DNA of 64,000 nt from Anaerolineae bacterium. GTDB lineage: Bacteria; Chloroflexota; Anaerolineae; Aggregatilineales; Phototrophicaceae. The translations under genes were made by a program, and so were the position numbers. The DNA lies in the NCBI GenBank assembly GCA_022822305.1, contig JAJEBY010000003.1, forward strand, positions 682,001 to 746,000. Reading direction: 5' to 3'. Positions 58,205 through 64,000 of this stretch are shown here, in pieces. Position 1 is the first letter of the stretch. Every line of letters begins with the position of its first letter. The notes beneath the pieces were generated by a model. That model did not search any database. It saw nothing but the letters and a program-made list of their open reading frames with translations, and had not been told where the DNA came from.

Positions 58205-59461
58205 ATGGATAACGTGACCATCCCAACCCTCTACCCGGTCCAGCAAGATTTGCCCAAGGGCGAGCCGGTCGATATCCCGCGCGCGCTCGCCGCCGATTGG
58301 CAGCGGCTGGGCTTGGCCGAAAAAGTCGCCGGCAAACGTATCGCCCTCGGCTTCGGCAGCCGCGGCATCGTGCAAATCGACCAAATCGCCAAGCACCTGG
58401 TGGCGCTGGTCAAAGCCTCCGGCGGCGATCCCTTCATCGTGCCCGCTATGGGCAGTCACGGGGGCGGAACCCCGGCCGGACAGATTGACGTGCTGGATGG
58501 CTTGGGCATCACCGAAGAGACGGTCGGCTGCCCGATTCACGCCACCATGGAAGTGGTCGATATGGGCATGACCTCGGTTGGGCTTTCCGCCTATCTCGAC
58601 AAGAATGTCGCCGAAGCCGATGGCTTGATCATCTGCAATCGCAGCAAAGTTCACACCGACTTCCACGGCCCCCACGAGAGCGGCTTGCTGAAGATGCTGG
58701 CGATCGGGCTGGGCAAGGAGACCGGCGCCCGCCAACTGCACCAGCACGGCGTCGTCGGCCTGCGCGATTATATGCCCGTGATCGCTGAGCGCCTGCTCGA
58801 TCAGATCAATGTCGTCGCTGGCTTCGGCGTGGTAGAAGATGGCTATCATGCCGTGGCGGAACTCGAGGGATTCACATCGGAGACGCTCGTCGCCGGCGAC
58901 CAACGCCTGCTGGAGCGCTCGCGCGAACTCATGCCCAGCCTGCCCGTGGACGAGATTGACGTGCTGATCATTGACGAAATCGGCAAGGACATCAGCGGCG
59001 CCGGTCTGGATACCAATATCGTCGGTCGCTGGATGATCGATGGCGAGCCTGAACCCGAGGCACCCAACATCAAGCGCATCGCCATTCTCGATCTCACGCC
59101 GGCCTCCCACGGCAACGCCACCGGATATGGCGTCGCCGACTTCATGTCGCGGCGGCTCTTCGACAAAATCGACTTCCCCATCACCACCAAGAACATGTTC
59201 ACCAGCGGCTTCTTGCAGCGCGCGCGCATGCCGCTGGTCTTTGAAGATGATGAAGAGACCATCCGAGCCGCGCTCTACGATGCCTTCCGCGCCGATCCCG
59301 CCCGGACCCGCGACGCCCGCGTCGTGCGCATCAAGAACACGCTCGAGCTGGAGCATCTCTGGGTCAGCGCCAATATCGCCGCCGAATTGAACGGCCGCGA
59401 TCGTATGGCCGTCGGCGAAGAATCAATGTCGCTGGCTTTCGCCCAGGGCGCGCTGGTCTAG
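58205..59461 (+). CDS. LarA-like (DUF2088) nickel-pincer-cofactor-dependent isomerase homologue
   Basis: A 418-residue protein of the lactate racemase LarA superfamily. Family segments: ALGFGSRGIVQIDQIAKHLV near residue 47, FIVPAMGSHGGGTPAGQ near 77, and ICNRSKVHTDFHGPHESGLL then KMLAIGLGK near 140-165, where LarA binds its pincer cofactor through His and Lys. This matches the subgroup with HTDFxGPxESGLxKML. It should interconvert or epimerise a 2-hydroxy acid or similar. No larB, larC or larE gene for making the cofactor is in the window. It is transcribed alone from its own promoter. Confidence 0.84.
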   Translation: MDNVTIPTLYPVQQDLPKGEPVDIPRALAADWQRLGLAEKVAGKRIALGFGSRGIVQIDQIAKHLVALVKASGGDPFIVPAMGSHGGGTPAGQIDVLDGLGITEETVGCPIHATMEVVDMGMTSVGLSAYLDKNVAEADGLIICNRSKVHTDFHGPHESGLLKMLAIGLGKETGARQLHQHGVVGLRDYMPVIAERLLDQINVVAGFGVVEDGYHAVAELEGFTSETLVAGDQRLLERSRELMPSLPVDEIDVLIIDEIGKDISGAGLDTNIVGRWMIDGEPEPEAPNIKRIAILDLTPASHGNATGYGVADFMSRRLFDKIDFPITTKNMFTSGFLQRARMPLVFEDDEETIRAALYDAFRADPARTRDARVVRIKNTLELEHLWVSANIAAELNGRDRMAVGEESMSLAFAQGALV

Positions 59462-59588
59462 GGTTTTCGCGCGGTCAACCCCACCCCCTAACCGAAGCAT
59501 CGGAGAGGTGAGCGTCTGCTTTGAGCTCCCCGTTAGATGTTTGATTATGTCCATTTCAGGGTGTTAACCCATGCTCGGATTAGAGTCA

Positions 59589-59614
59589 CCCTTCCCCGTT
59601 GATACGGGGAAGGG
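59589..59614. repeat. CCCTCTCC-family palindrome
   Basis: CCCTTCCCCGT (59589-59599) and ACGGGGAAGGG (59604-59614) form an 11-bp perfect stem around TGAT, in the convergent 246-base gap 59462-59707 between the LarA-like and isomerase genes. It could act as a two-way terminator, but no clear T-run follows. Confidence 0.7.
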
Positions 59615-59707
59615 CCGGGGATGGGGTAGAAAAACCTGCTGACATTGCGATTTTCCGGATAAGGTTTGCAGGGGCCACACAATGGGTCGCCCTTTATCTT
59701 ACGTACG

Positions 59708-60493
59708 CTACGACAAACCCAACGCGCGCAGATTACGATAGCTGATCGCCAGGCTCTCAAAGGGATCGCGCTGGCAAATGTCCTGCTCCACCGCATACCA
59801 CTCGACGCCCGACCGCTGGCATGCGGCCAAGATCCCCGGGAAATTCATATTGCCCTCGCCTACCTCGGCCATCGCTTGCTGCGGAGGCTGCTCGCCCCTG
59901 GCCGGCAGCATGATCATGTCTTTGAGATGCACGACCGGCATCCGTCCCGTCATGCGATCGATCCAGGCGACGGGATCGGCCCCGCCATGTTGCAGCCAAT
60001 AGGTATCCAGCTCCGCCTGCAAGAAGCGCCCCTCGGTCTCGTCGAATATGATGTCCAGGCCGGTGCGTCTCCCAAACTTGACCAATTCGAAACTGTGATT
60101 GTGATAGCTGAAGGTCAAGCCGGCGGCCGCCAGTTTTTCGCCGATGGCGTTGGCGATACCCGCGAAACGTCTGAAGCCGTCCACGCTGCCGCGGAATTCG
60201 CTTGGCATGCTGCCGATAGCGACATGCCGGCAATTCCAGAGTTTATGCTGCGCGATCACGCTGTCCAGCGCCTTGCCGAGCCGATCGTAGCTGATATGCG
60301 TATTGCAGATGGTCAAACCATTATCGTCGGCCAGGCGCTTCACATCAGCATCCGCGATATCGCCGATCGCCGATACTTGCACAGCCCGATACCCAATCGC
60401 CGCGACCTTTTCCAGACTCCGCGCCAAACCGTCTCGTGATTGGGTGTAGTCACGCACCGTATACAGCTGCGCCGCCAAAACCGTATCGCTCAT
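59708..60493 (-). CDS. Sugar phosphate isomerase/epimerase-like TIM-barrel protein
   Basis: A 261-residue protein of the xylose-isomerase-like/AP endonuclease 2 fold. AAQLYTVRDYTQSRDGLARS opens the barrel; metal-binding elements are TFSYHNHSFEL near residue 130, the Glu/Asp of LQAELDTYWLQHGGADP near 160, VVHLKDMIML near 190, and YAVEQDIC near 235. Members include hexulose isomerases, tagatose epimerases and 2-keto-inositol dehydratases. It overlaps the Gfo/Idh gene by 4 bases, the usual pairing for inositol or keto-sugar catabolism. Confidence 0.88.
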   Translation of the reverse strand: MSDTVLAAQLYTVRDYTQSRDGLARSLEKVAAIGYRAVQVSAIGDIADADVKRLADDNGLTICNTHISYDRLGKALDSVIAQHKLWNCRHVAIGSMPSEFRGSVDGFRRFAGIANAIGEKLAAAGLTFSYHNHSFELVKFGRRTGLDIIFDETEGRFLQAELDTYWLQHGGADPVAWIDRMTGRMPVVHLKDMIMLPARGEQPPQQAMAEVGEGNMNFPGILAACQRSGVEWYAVEQDICQRDPFESLAISYRNLRALGLS

Positions 60494-61629
60494 CGACCAT
60501 CCCCCGTCCGAGCCGCGTCCTCGATATAGCGCTGCAGCAACGCCGCGTATTCGTCTTCGTCAAACGGCAATTCGACCGTTTCTCGTTTGTGCGCGGAAAG
60601 GATGATGGCATTGTTGATGGTGATTGAGTTCAAGCCTTCTTCCGCCGGCGCAATCAAGGGCGCGCCGCTCAGAATGGCATCGGCAAAATTGCCGATTATG
60701 CGCTCGTGACCGTGGCCCTCATGTTGCTCGTAATCCACAACCTCGCGCTGAAAGGGCACTTTCTCAAAACCCTTCGGCGATTCACGCAGCTGCTTGATCG
60801 ACGACCATTGATTGCGAAAATAGAGCAATTCATCATCTTCGTACACCAGCTTGCCGTTTTCGCCGACGATCTCCAAACGATTGGCGCCGGGCGATTCGCC
60901 CGTCGTGGTCACGAAATGCCCGACCCGGCCGTCGCCGTGTTCGAAGTAAGCCGTCACCTCGTCTTCGACTTCAATGCGATGATGCTTGCCGAAGCTGACG
61001 AAGCCATGCACGCGCGCCGGCATGCCCAGCAGCCACTGATACAGGTCAAGATTGTGCGGACATTGATTCATCAAGACGCCGCCGCCTTCGCCGCTCCAGG
61101 TGGCGCGCCACTCGCCGCTATCATAATAGCTTTGCGTGCGGAACCAGTCGGTCACGATCCAGCTGCAGCGCTGCAGCCGGCCCAGCTCCCCGCTCTCGAT
61201 CATCGATTTGATCTTGCGCCAGTGGCCCCAGGCGCGCTGCATGAACATGGCGGCGAAGACCAGGTCCGGCTGACGATGCTTGCGGGCGCGCCAGGCGTCA
61301 ATCATGCGGCGCGCTTCTCGCGCTTGAATCGCTATCGGCTTCTCCACCAGCACGTGGATGCCGCGTTCAAAGGCTGCCATGCTCATATCGGGATGATCGA
61401 TATGCGGCGTGGCGATGATCACGCCGTCCAGCGCCGCCGATTCCAGCATGTCTTCGTAGAACGAAAACTGCGCGACATCCGCGCTCGTCTCGACAGCATC
61501 GAGCTTGTTTGGATTCCGGTCGCAGATCGCGACCAGCTCGGTATTCGGCAGGTCTTGCGCGTGCTCGGCATGCACGGCCCCCATATTGCCGATGCCGACA
61601 ATGCCGATTCTGACTGGGCCCGAGGTCAT
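60490..61629 (-). CDS. Gfo/Idh/MocA family dehydrogenase
   Basis: A 379-residue NAD(P)-dependent enzyme. GIVGIGNMGAVHAEHAQ forms the cofactor fold, LVEKPIAIQAREAR is near residue 95, and GEGGGVLMNQCPHNLDLYQWLLG near 185 has the His expected for catalysis. AAGGGA 4 bases before the ATG at 61629 sets the start; a GTG six codons earlier is the alternative. It precedes the isomerase gene with an overlap and follows the sugar transporter on the same strand, with a 250-base repeat-rich gap. Confidence 0.9.
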   Translation of the reverse strand: MTSGPVRIGIVGIGNMGAVHAEHAQDLPNTELVAICDRNPNKLDAVETSADVAQFSFYEDMLESAALDGVIIATPHIDHPDMSMAAFERGIHVLVEKPIAIQAREARRMIDAWRARKHRQPDLVFAAMFMQRAWGHWRKIKSMIESGELGRLQRCSWIVTDWFRTQSYYDSGEWRATWSGEGGGVLMNQCPHNLDLYQWLLGMPARVHGFVSFGKHHRIEVEDEVTAYFEHGDGRVGHFVTTTGESPGANRLEIVGENGKLVYEDDELLYFRNQWSSIKQLRESPKGFEKVPFQREVVDYEQHEGHGHERIIGNFADAILSGAPLIAPAEEGLNSITINNAIILSAHKRETVELPFDEDEYAALLQRYIEDAARTGDGR

Positions 61630-61726
61630 GTTATCCCTTCTAGCCACAGAGGCACAAAAGAAATCCCAAGTTAATGATACAACTTGCTGACATAATGTGA
61701 GAAATCTCCAAAACCATGGACAAACA

Positions 61727-61757
61727 TGTAGGGGCGAGCCGGTGGCTCGCCCCTACA
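61727..61757. repeat. GTAGGGGCG-family palindrome, intact copy
   Basis: TGTAGGGGCGAGCC and its exact complement GGCTCGCCCCTACA form a 14-bp perfect stem around GGT. It is the cleanest member of the family in the window. CTCTGTGTCCTCTGTGTCTC directly follows. Confidence 0.8.
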
Positions 61758-61790
61758 AATCTCTGTGTCCTCTGTGTCTCTTTTTTAACA

Positions 61791-61872
61791 AACCTCCTAG
61801 CTCATGCAAGGAGCGAGTTTGATATTTTGTGTGAGCGCGGCAGACCTTTTCGCTGCCGCCGAGCGGCTGTGG
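61791..61872. repeat. 82-bp dispersed repeat, copy 2
   Basis: The partner of 23919-24000, 10 differences in 82 positions by eye. It again lies just downstream of the stop of an ABC transporter gene and upstream of a catabolic gene on the minus strand. On the plus strand a 23-codon frame starting MQGASLIFCVSAA is open. Confidence 0.75.
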
Positions 61873-61880
61873 TGAATGCC

Positions 61881-62762
61881 CTAGCCCTTGACGGCGCCGA
61901 AGGTCAAGCCGCGCACGATGAAGCGCTGCACCATCAGGGACAAGGTCACGGGCACGATGACGGCGATGAGCATGCGGGTGGTCACAAAACCGAAGTCGAT
62001 GCCGCGCACCGTATCGGAGCCGGCCACCAGCATCGGATAGGGCTTCCAATCGCGGTTGGCCAGCACACTGGCGAAGAGGAATTCGTTCCAGGAGAAGGCG
62101 AAGCAGATCAGCGTGGAAGCGACCAACGCCGGCAGCGCCAGTGGCAGTGCGATACGCAAAAAGGTGGTGAATTCGCTGGCGCCATCCACCAGCGCCGCCT
62201 CGCGCAGTTCGTGCGGCAGATCCGCGAAATAATCGCGCATGATCAGTACAGCGAATGGCAGCGTGAAGGTGGCGTTGACGATGACCATGCCCGGCAAGGT
62301 ATCGAGCAGTTTCAAGTCTCGGAACATCAGCACAAAGGGAATCAGGGTCGCCACCGGCGGCAGAAAGCGCTGCGAGAGGAACCAGGAGACCAGGTTGCGG
62401 TTGCCAATGCCGTATTTGAAGCGGGCCAATCCGTAGCCCGCCAGCGTCCCCAGCGTGGTCGCCACCAAAGTCGCGCCCAGTGAGATCAGCGTGCTGTTGC
62501 GCAGCGCCTTCATTGTCTCGGCGCCACCCGAGCCAAACTCCTGCTGCCAGTTGAGCAGGTTGGGCTCGAACTGTAAGAAAGGAATGATGGAGCCGTCTTT
62601 CCACTCCGATTTCAAGGAGGTCAAGGCGGCGTAACCGAAGGGCGAAAAAGCGATGAAGGTGCAGATGACGGCGAGCGCGATGATGAAGCGGTCGCTGAGC
62701 GAGGCGCGCGAGAAGGCGCTCCGGGGCTCCGTCATAGGGAGTGAACTGTTCTGCGCTGCCAT
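61881..62762 (-). CDS. MalG-type (CUT1) ABC sugar permease
   Basis: A 293-residue permease. A cytoplasmic N-terminus precedes six helices; the EAA loop is FADLPHELREAALVDGASEF (about residues 180-200) then TTFLRIALPLALPALVASTL. The C-terminus is the usual FIVRGLTFGAVKG. It follows the MalF-type gene by 80 bases that include a decayed palindrome. It is not a close copy of the tandem pair at 41-43 kb. Confidence 0.93.
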   Translation of the reverse strand: MAAQNSSLPMTEPRSAFSRASLSDRFIIALAVICTFIAFSPFGYAALTSLKSEWKDGSIIPFLQFEPNLLNWQQEFGSGGAETMKALRNSTLISLGATLVATTLGTLAGYGLARFKYGIGNRNLVSWFLSQRFLPPVATLIPFVLMFRDLKLLDTLPGMVIVNATFTLPFAVLIMRDYFADLPHELREAALVDGASEFTTFLRIALPLALPALVASTLICFAFSWNEFLFASVLANRDWKPYPMLVAGSDTVRGIDFGFVTTRMLIAVIVPVTLSLMVQRFIVRGLTFGAVKG

Positions 62763-62777
62763 CGATTTTCTCCTGGC

Positions 62778-62808
62778 GGCGTGCGACCCAATGGCTCGCC
62801 CCTACACA
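62778..62808. repeat. Decayed GTAGGGGCG-family palindrome
   Basis: GCGTGCGACCCAATGGCTCG then CCCCTACAC keeps one good arm and the CCCCTAC tag, in the 80-base gap between the two permease genes. Confidence 0.5.
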
Positions 62809-62842
62809 TTGTTATGGCGGCGGGCGACCGACTTTACCGGAC

Positions 62843-63754
62843 TTATTCGAAACGCTCGCGCACACGGTAGAAATATATCGACGATACGACGATCGACACG
62901 ATCACCAGCAGGTACGCCAGCGCCGCGGCTTCGCCCAATTGGAAGCTTCCAATCAAGCCCTTCTCGTAGGCGTAAAAGACATACGTTTGGGTGACGGAGC
63001 CGGGTCCGCCGCGCGTCAAACTGTACGGAATGTCGATGATCTTCAGCGATTCCACCATGCGCAGCAGCATCACCGTGCCCAGCGCCGGCGCGATCATCGG
63101 GAAGGTAATGTGGCGGAAGAGGTTCCAATTCGATTTCGTATCCAGCTGCGCCGACTCATACAGATCATCGGGCACCGCTTGCATGGCGGCCAGCACGATC
63201 AGGAATACGAAGGGCGTCCACTGCCAGACATCGGTGAACATGACGGCCAAACGGGCGGGCCAGGGCTCAATGAACCAATTGACGCGCCCCAAGCCCAGTC
63301 CCTCCAGCACATTATTGATGGGCCCGGACTGTTCGTTGAAGAGGACCACGCCCAGCCATCCCAGGGCAATAGGCGCGGCGAATAAGGGCATGGTTATGAT
63401 GGCTCGCATTTGTCGTAAAAATGGCAAATTATGATTGAAAACCCAAGCCACAAAGGTACCGAAGAATAACGTGGTTGCGGTGCTGGCCATGAACAAAAAA
63501 GCGCTGAAGCTGGCCGTGCTCACCGCTTTCTTGTCGACCTTCTCGTCGCCGATGCCCAGGATCTCGGCGTAATTCTCGAAGCCGATGTATTTGGGATTCC
63601 TGCCCAACCGGTAGTTGGTCATGCTCAAGCCGAAGGAGTAGATCAGCGGGAACAACGTAAAGGCCAGAATCCAAATGACGCCCGGCATCAAGAACAGGTA
63701 CTTGGCTCGATTGTTCTTGAGCGTGCCGTCGGAGCGCTTGGTTTTTGTTGTCAT
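62843..63754 (-). CDS. MalF-type (CUT1) ABC sugar permease
   Basis: A 303-residue permease. A basic start (TKRSDGTLKNNRAKYLF) leads to LMPGVIWILAFTLFPLIYSF (helix 1), then SMTNYRLG. The EAA loop is VPDDLYESAQLDTKSNWNLF (about residues 195-215), with FPMIAPALGTVMLLRMVESL and YSLTRGGPGSVTQTYVFYAY following. It lies about 107 bases after the binding-protein stop, with two palindromic repeats between. Confidence 0.93.
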   Translation of the reverse strand: MTTKTKRSDGTLKNNRAKYLFLMPGVIWILAFTLFPLIYSFGLSMTNYRLGRNPKYIGFENYAEILGIGDEKVDKKAVSTASFSAFLFMASTATTLFFGTFVAWVFNHNLPFLRQMRAIITMPLFAAPIALGWLGVVLFNEQSGPINNVLEGLGLGRVNWFIEPWPARLAVMFTDVWQWTPFVFLIVLAAMQAVPDDLYESAQLDTKSNWNLFRHITFPMIAPALGTVMLLRMVESLKIIDIPYSLTRGGPGSVTQTYVFYAYEKGLIGSFQLGEAAALAYLLVIVSIVVSSIYFYRVRERFE

Positions 63755-63772
63755 TATATGTTGCCTTGCTTG

Positions 63773-63836
63773 CGGGCGACCCAGCGGGCCGCCCGTACCA
63801 TTTTAGTCTAGCGGGCGACCTGATAGGTCGCCCCTA
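63773..63836. repeat. Pair of GTAGGGGCG-family palindromes
   Basis: Two copies about 12 bases apart, GCGGGCGACCCAGCGGGCCG (63773 on, imperfect) and CGGGCGACCTGATAGGTCGC then CCCTAC (63812-63836, 9-bp stem). They fill the gap between a binding-protein gene and its first permease gene. Confidence 0.7.
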
Positions 63837-63861
63837 CAGATTTGCCCCAAAAGAAACCGGG

Positions 63862-64000
63862 TTACATGCCGCCCATGTAACCGATGGCCTGCTGATAGAT
63901 TTCCAGCTGGCTATCGATATCAAGATCGTCAGTGACTTCTTCCCAGTCTTCGGCGGTGTCGTCGAGCGCTTCCTGCGCCGTCGATTGGCCGGTCATGGCT
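63862..64000 (-). CDS. Sugar-type ABC substrate-binding protein, C-terminal fragment
   Basis: Only the last 45 codons lie in the window; the gene continues past base 64000. Read on the minus strand it ends ...MTGQSTAQEALDDTAEDWEE, then a short acidic stretch and AIGYMGGM before TAA. The TGQ-S-AQEALDDTAEDW pattern is the usual C-terminus of family 1 sugar-binding proteins (helix that closes the molecule). Position in front of a MalF/MalG-type pair supports the call. Confidence 0.75.
   Translation of the reverse strand, partial: AMTGQSTAQEALDDTAEDWEEVTDDLDIDSQLEIYQQAIGYMGGM

Noticed and set aside
59589..59614. Calling the GC-rich palindromes rho-independent terminators
   Set aside because: Stems are strong but none is followed by a run of T, so they were listed as repeats.
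61803..61873. The 23-codon frame in the 82-bp repeat as a conserved small protein
   Set aside because: Between the two copies six of seven changed codons alter the residue, and the second frame runs on to a different length; no ribosome-binding site stands out.
1..64000. CRISPR arrays, tRNA and rRNA genes
   Set aside because: No regularly spaced direct repeats, no cloverleaf with a GGTTCGA-type T arm and no rRNA-like conserved stretch were seen in the spacers. A tRNA search tool would settle this.

Overview
Organism. The window looks like a chromosome segment of a free-living or host-associated heterotroph, most likely Chloroflexota (Anaerolineae-like). The reasons are the moderately GC-rich composition, two luciferase-like (probably F420- or FMN-dependent) oxidoreductases, a secreted SH3/Excalibur protein with a Pro/Thr-rich linker, and intergenic spacers full of short GC-rich palindromes (GTAGGGGCG... 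and CCCTCTCC... families). The taxonomic call is inference: no rRNA or tRNA gene is visible. No phage, transposase gene or CRISPR array was seen. The overall character is scavenging: seven ABC transport systems (several incomplete), six Gfo/Idh/MocA dehydrogenases, two mandelate racemase/enolase-superfamily enzymes, and many hydrolases.

Layout. (1) 1-4.6 kb: end of an Opp-type permease, then a heterodimeric ABC exporter on the minus strand. (2) 4.8-8.1 kb: a plus-strand run of D-amino-acid oxidase, RidA, luciferase-like oxidoreductase and acetamidase/formamidase. (3) 8.2-15.1 kb: a coiled-coil protein, a second luciferase-like enzyme, and a complete branched-chain amino-acid (Liv) operon with a near-consensus promoter. 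(4) 15.1-17.8 kb: thioesterase, MsrB, DinB-like and sialidase-like genes. (5) 17.8-31.5 kb, all minus strand: LacI regulator with its own operator, an Opp-type (probably oligosaccharide) transporter, then DapA-like aldolase, enolase-superfamily dehydratase homologue, Gfo/Idh, lactonase-like amidohydrolase, SDR and Gfo/Idh. This resembles a non-phosphorylative sugar-acid pathway. (6) 32.0-34.2 kb plus strand: amidohydrolase and class III aminotransferase. (7) 34.2-45.3 kb minus strand: an about 11-kb, ten-gene operon running from a Tat-exported binding protein, through one MalF-type and two near-identical MalG-type permeases, to Gfo/Idh, phosphotriesterase-like, D-serine dehydratase/D-threonine aldolase-like, Gfo/Idh, N-acyl-D-amino-acid deacylase and rhamnonate-dehydratase-like genes. 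(8) 45.6-51.3 kb: orphan DNA methyltransferase, SH3/Excalibur protein, double Spondin_N protein, Gfo/Idh and aspartoacylase-like genes. (9) 51.5-58.1 kb: Dpp-type binding protein plus two permeases without ATPases, SDR, homocysteine methyltransferase-like gene, small membrane protein and a second orphan methyltransferase. (10) 58.2-64.0 kb: LarA-like nickel-pincer isomerase, sugar isomerase/epimerase, Gfo/Idh, and a CUT1-type sugar transporter that runs off the right edge.

How it fits together. The strongest candidates for undescribed biology are the 34-45 kb operon, which joins a sugar-type importer to enzymes acting on D-amino acids, N-acyl-D-amino acids, lactone/phosphoester-like bonds and sugar acids, and the 18-31 kb LacI regulon. 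The two enolase-superfamily enzymes differ at a key position: the 22-kb one has Asn where the first metal-ligand Asp is expected. Several palindromic repeats also do more than fill spacers: one encodes the C-terminal tail of MsrB, one appears to supply the livF ribosome-binding site, and two sit between a binding-protein gene and its permease gene.

Limits. Family calls come from reading translated motifs, not from searches. Starts were picked from ribosome-binding sites and stop/start overlaps.
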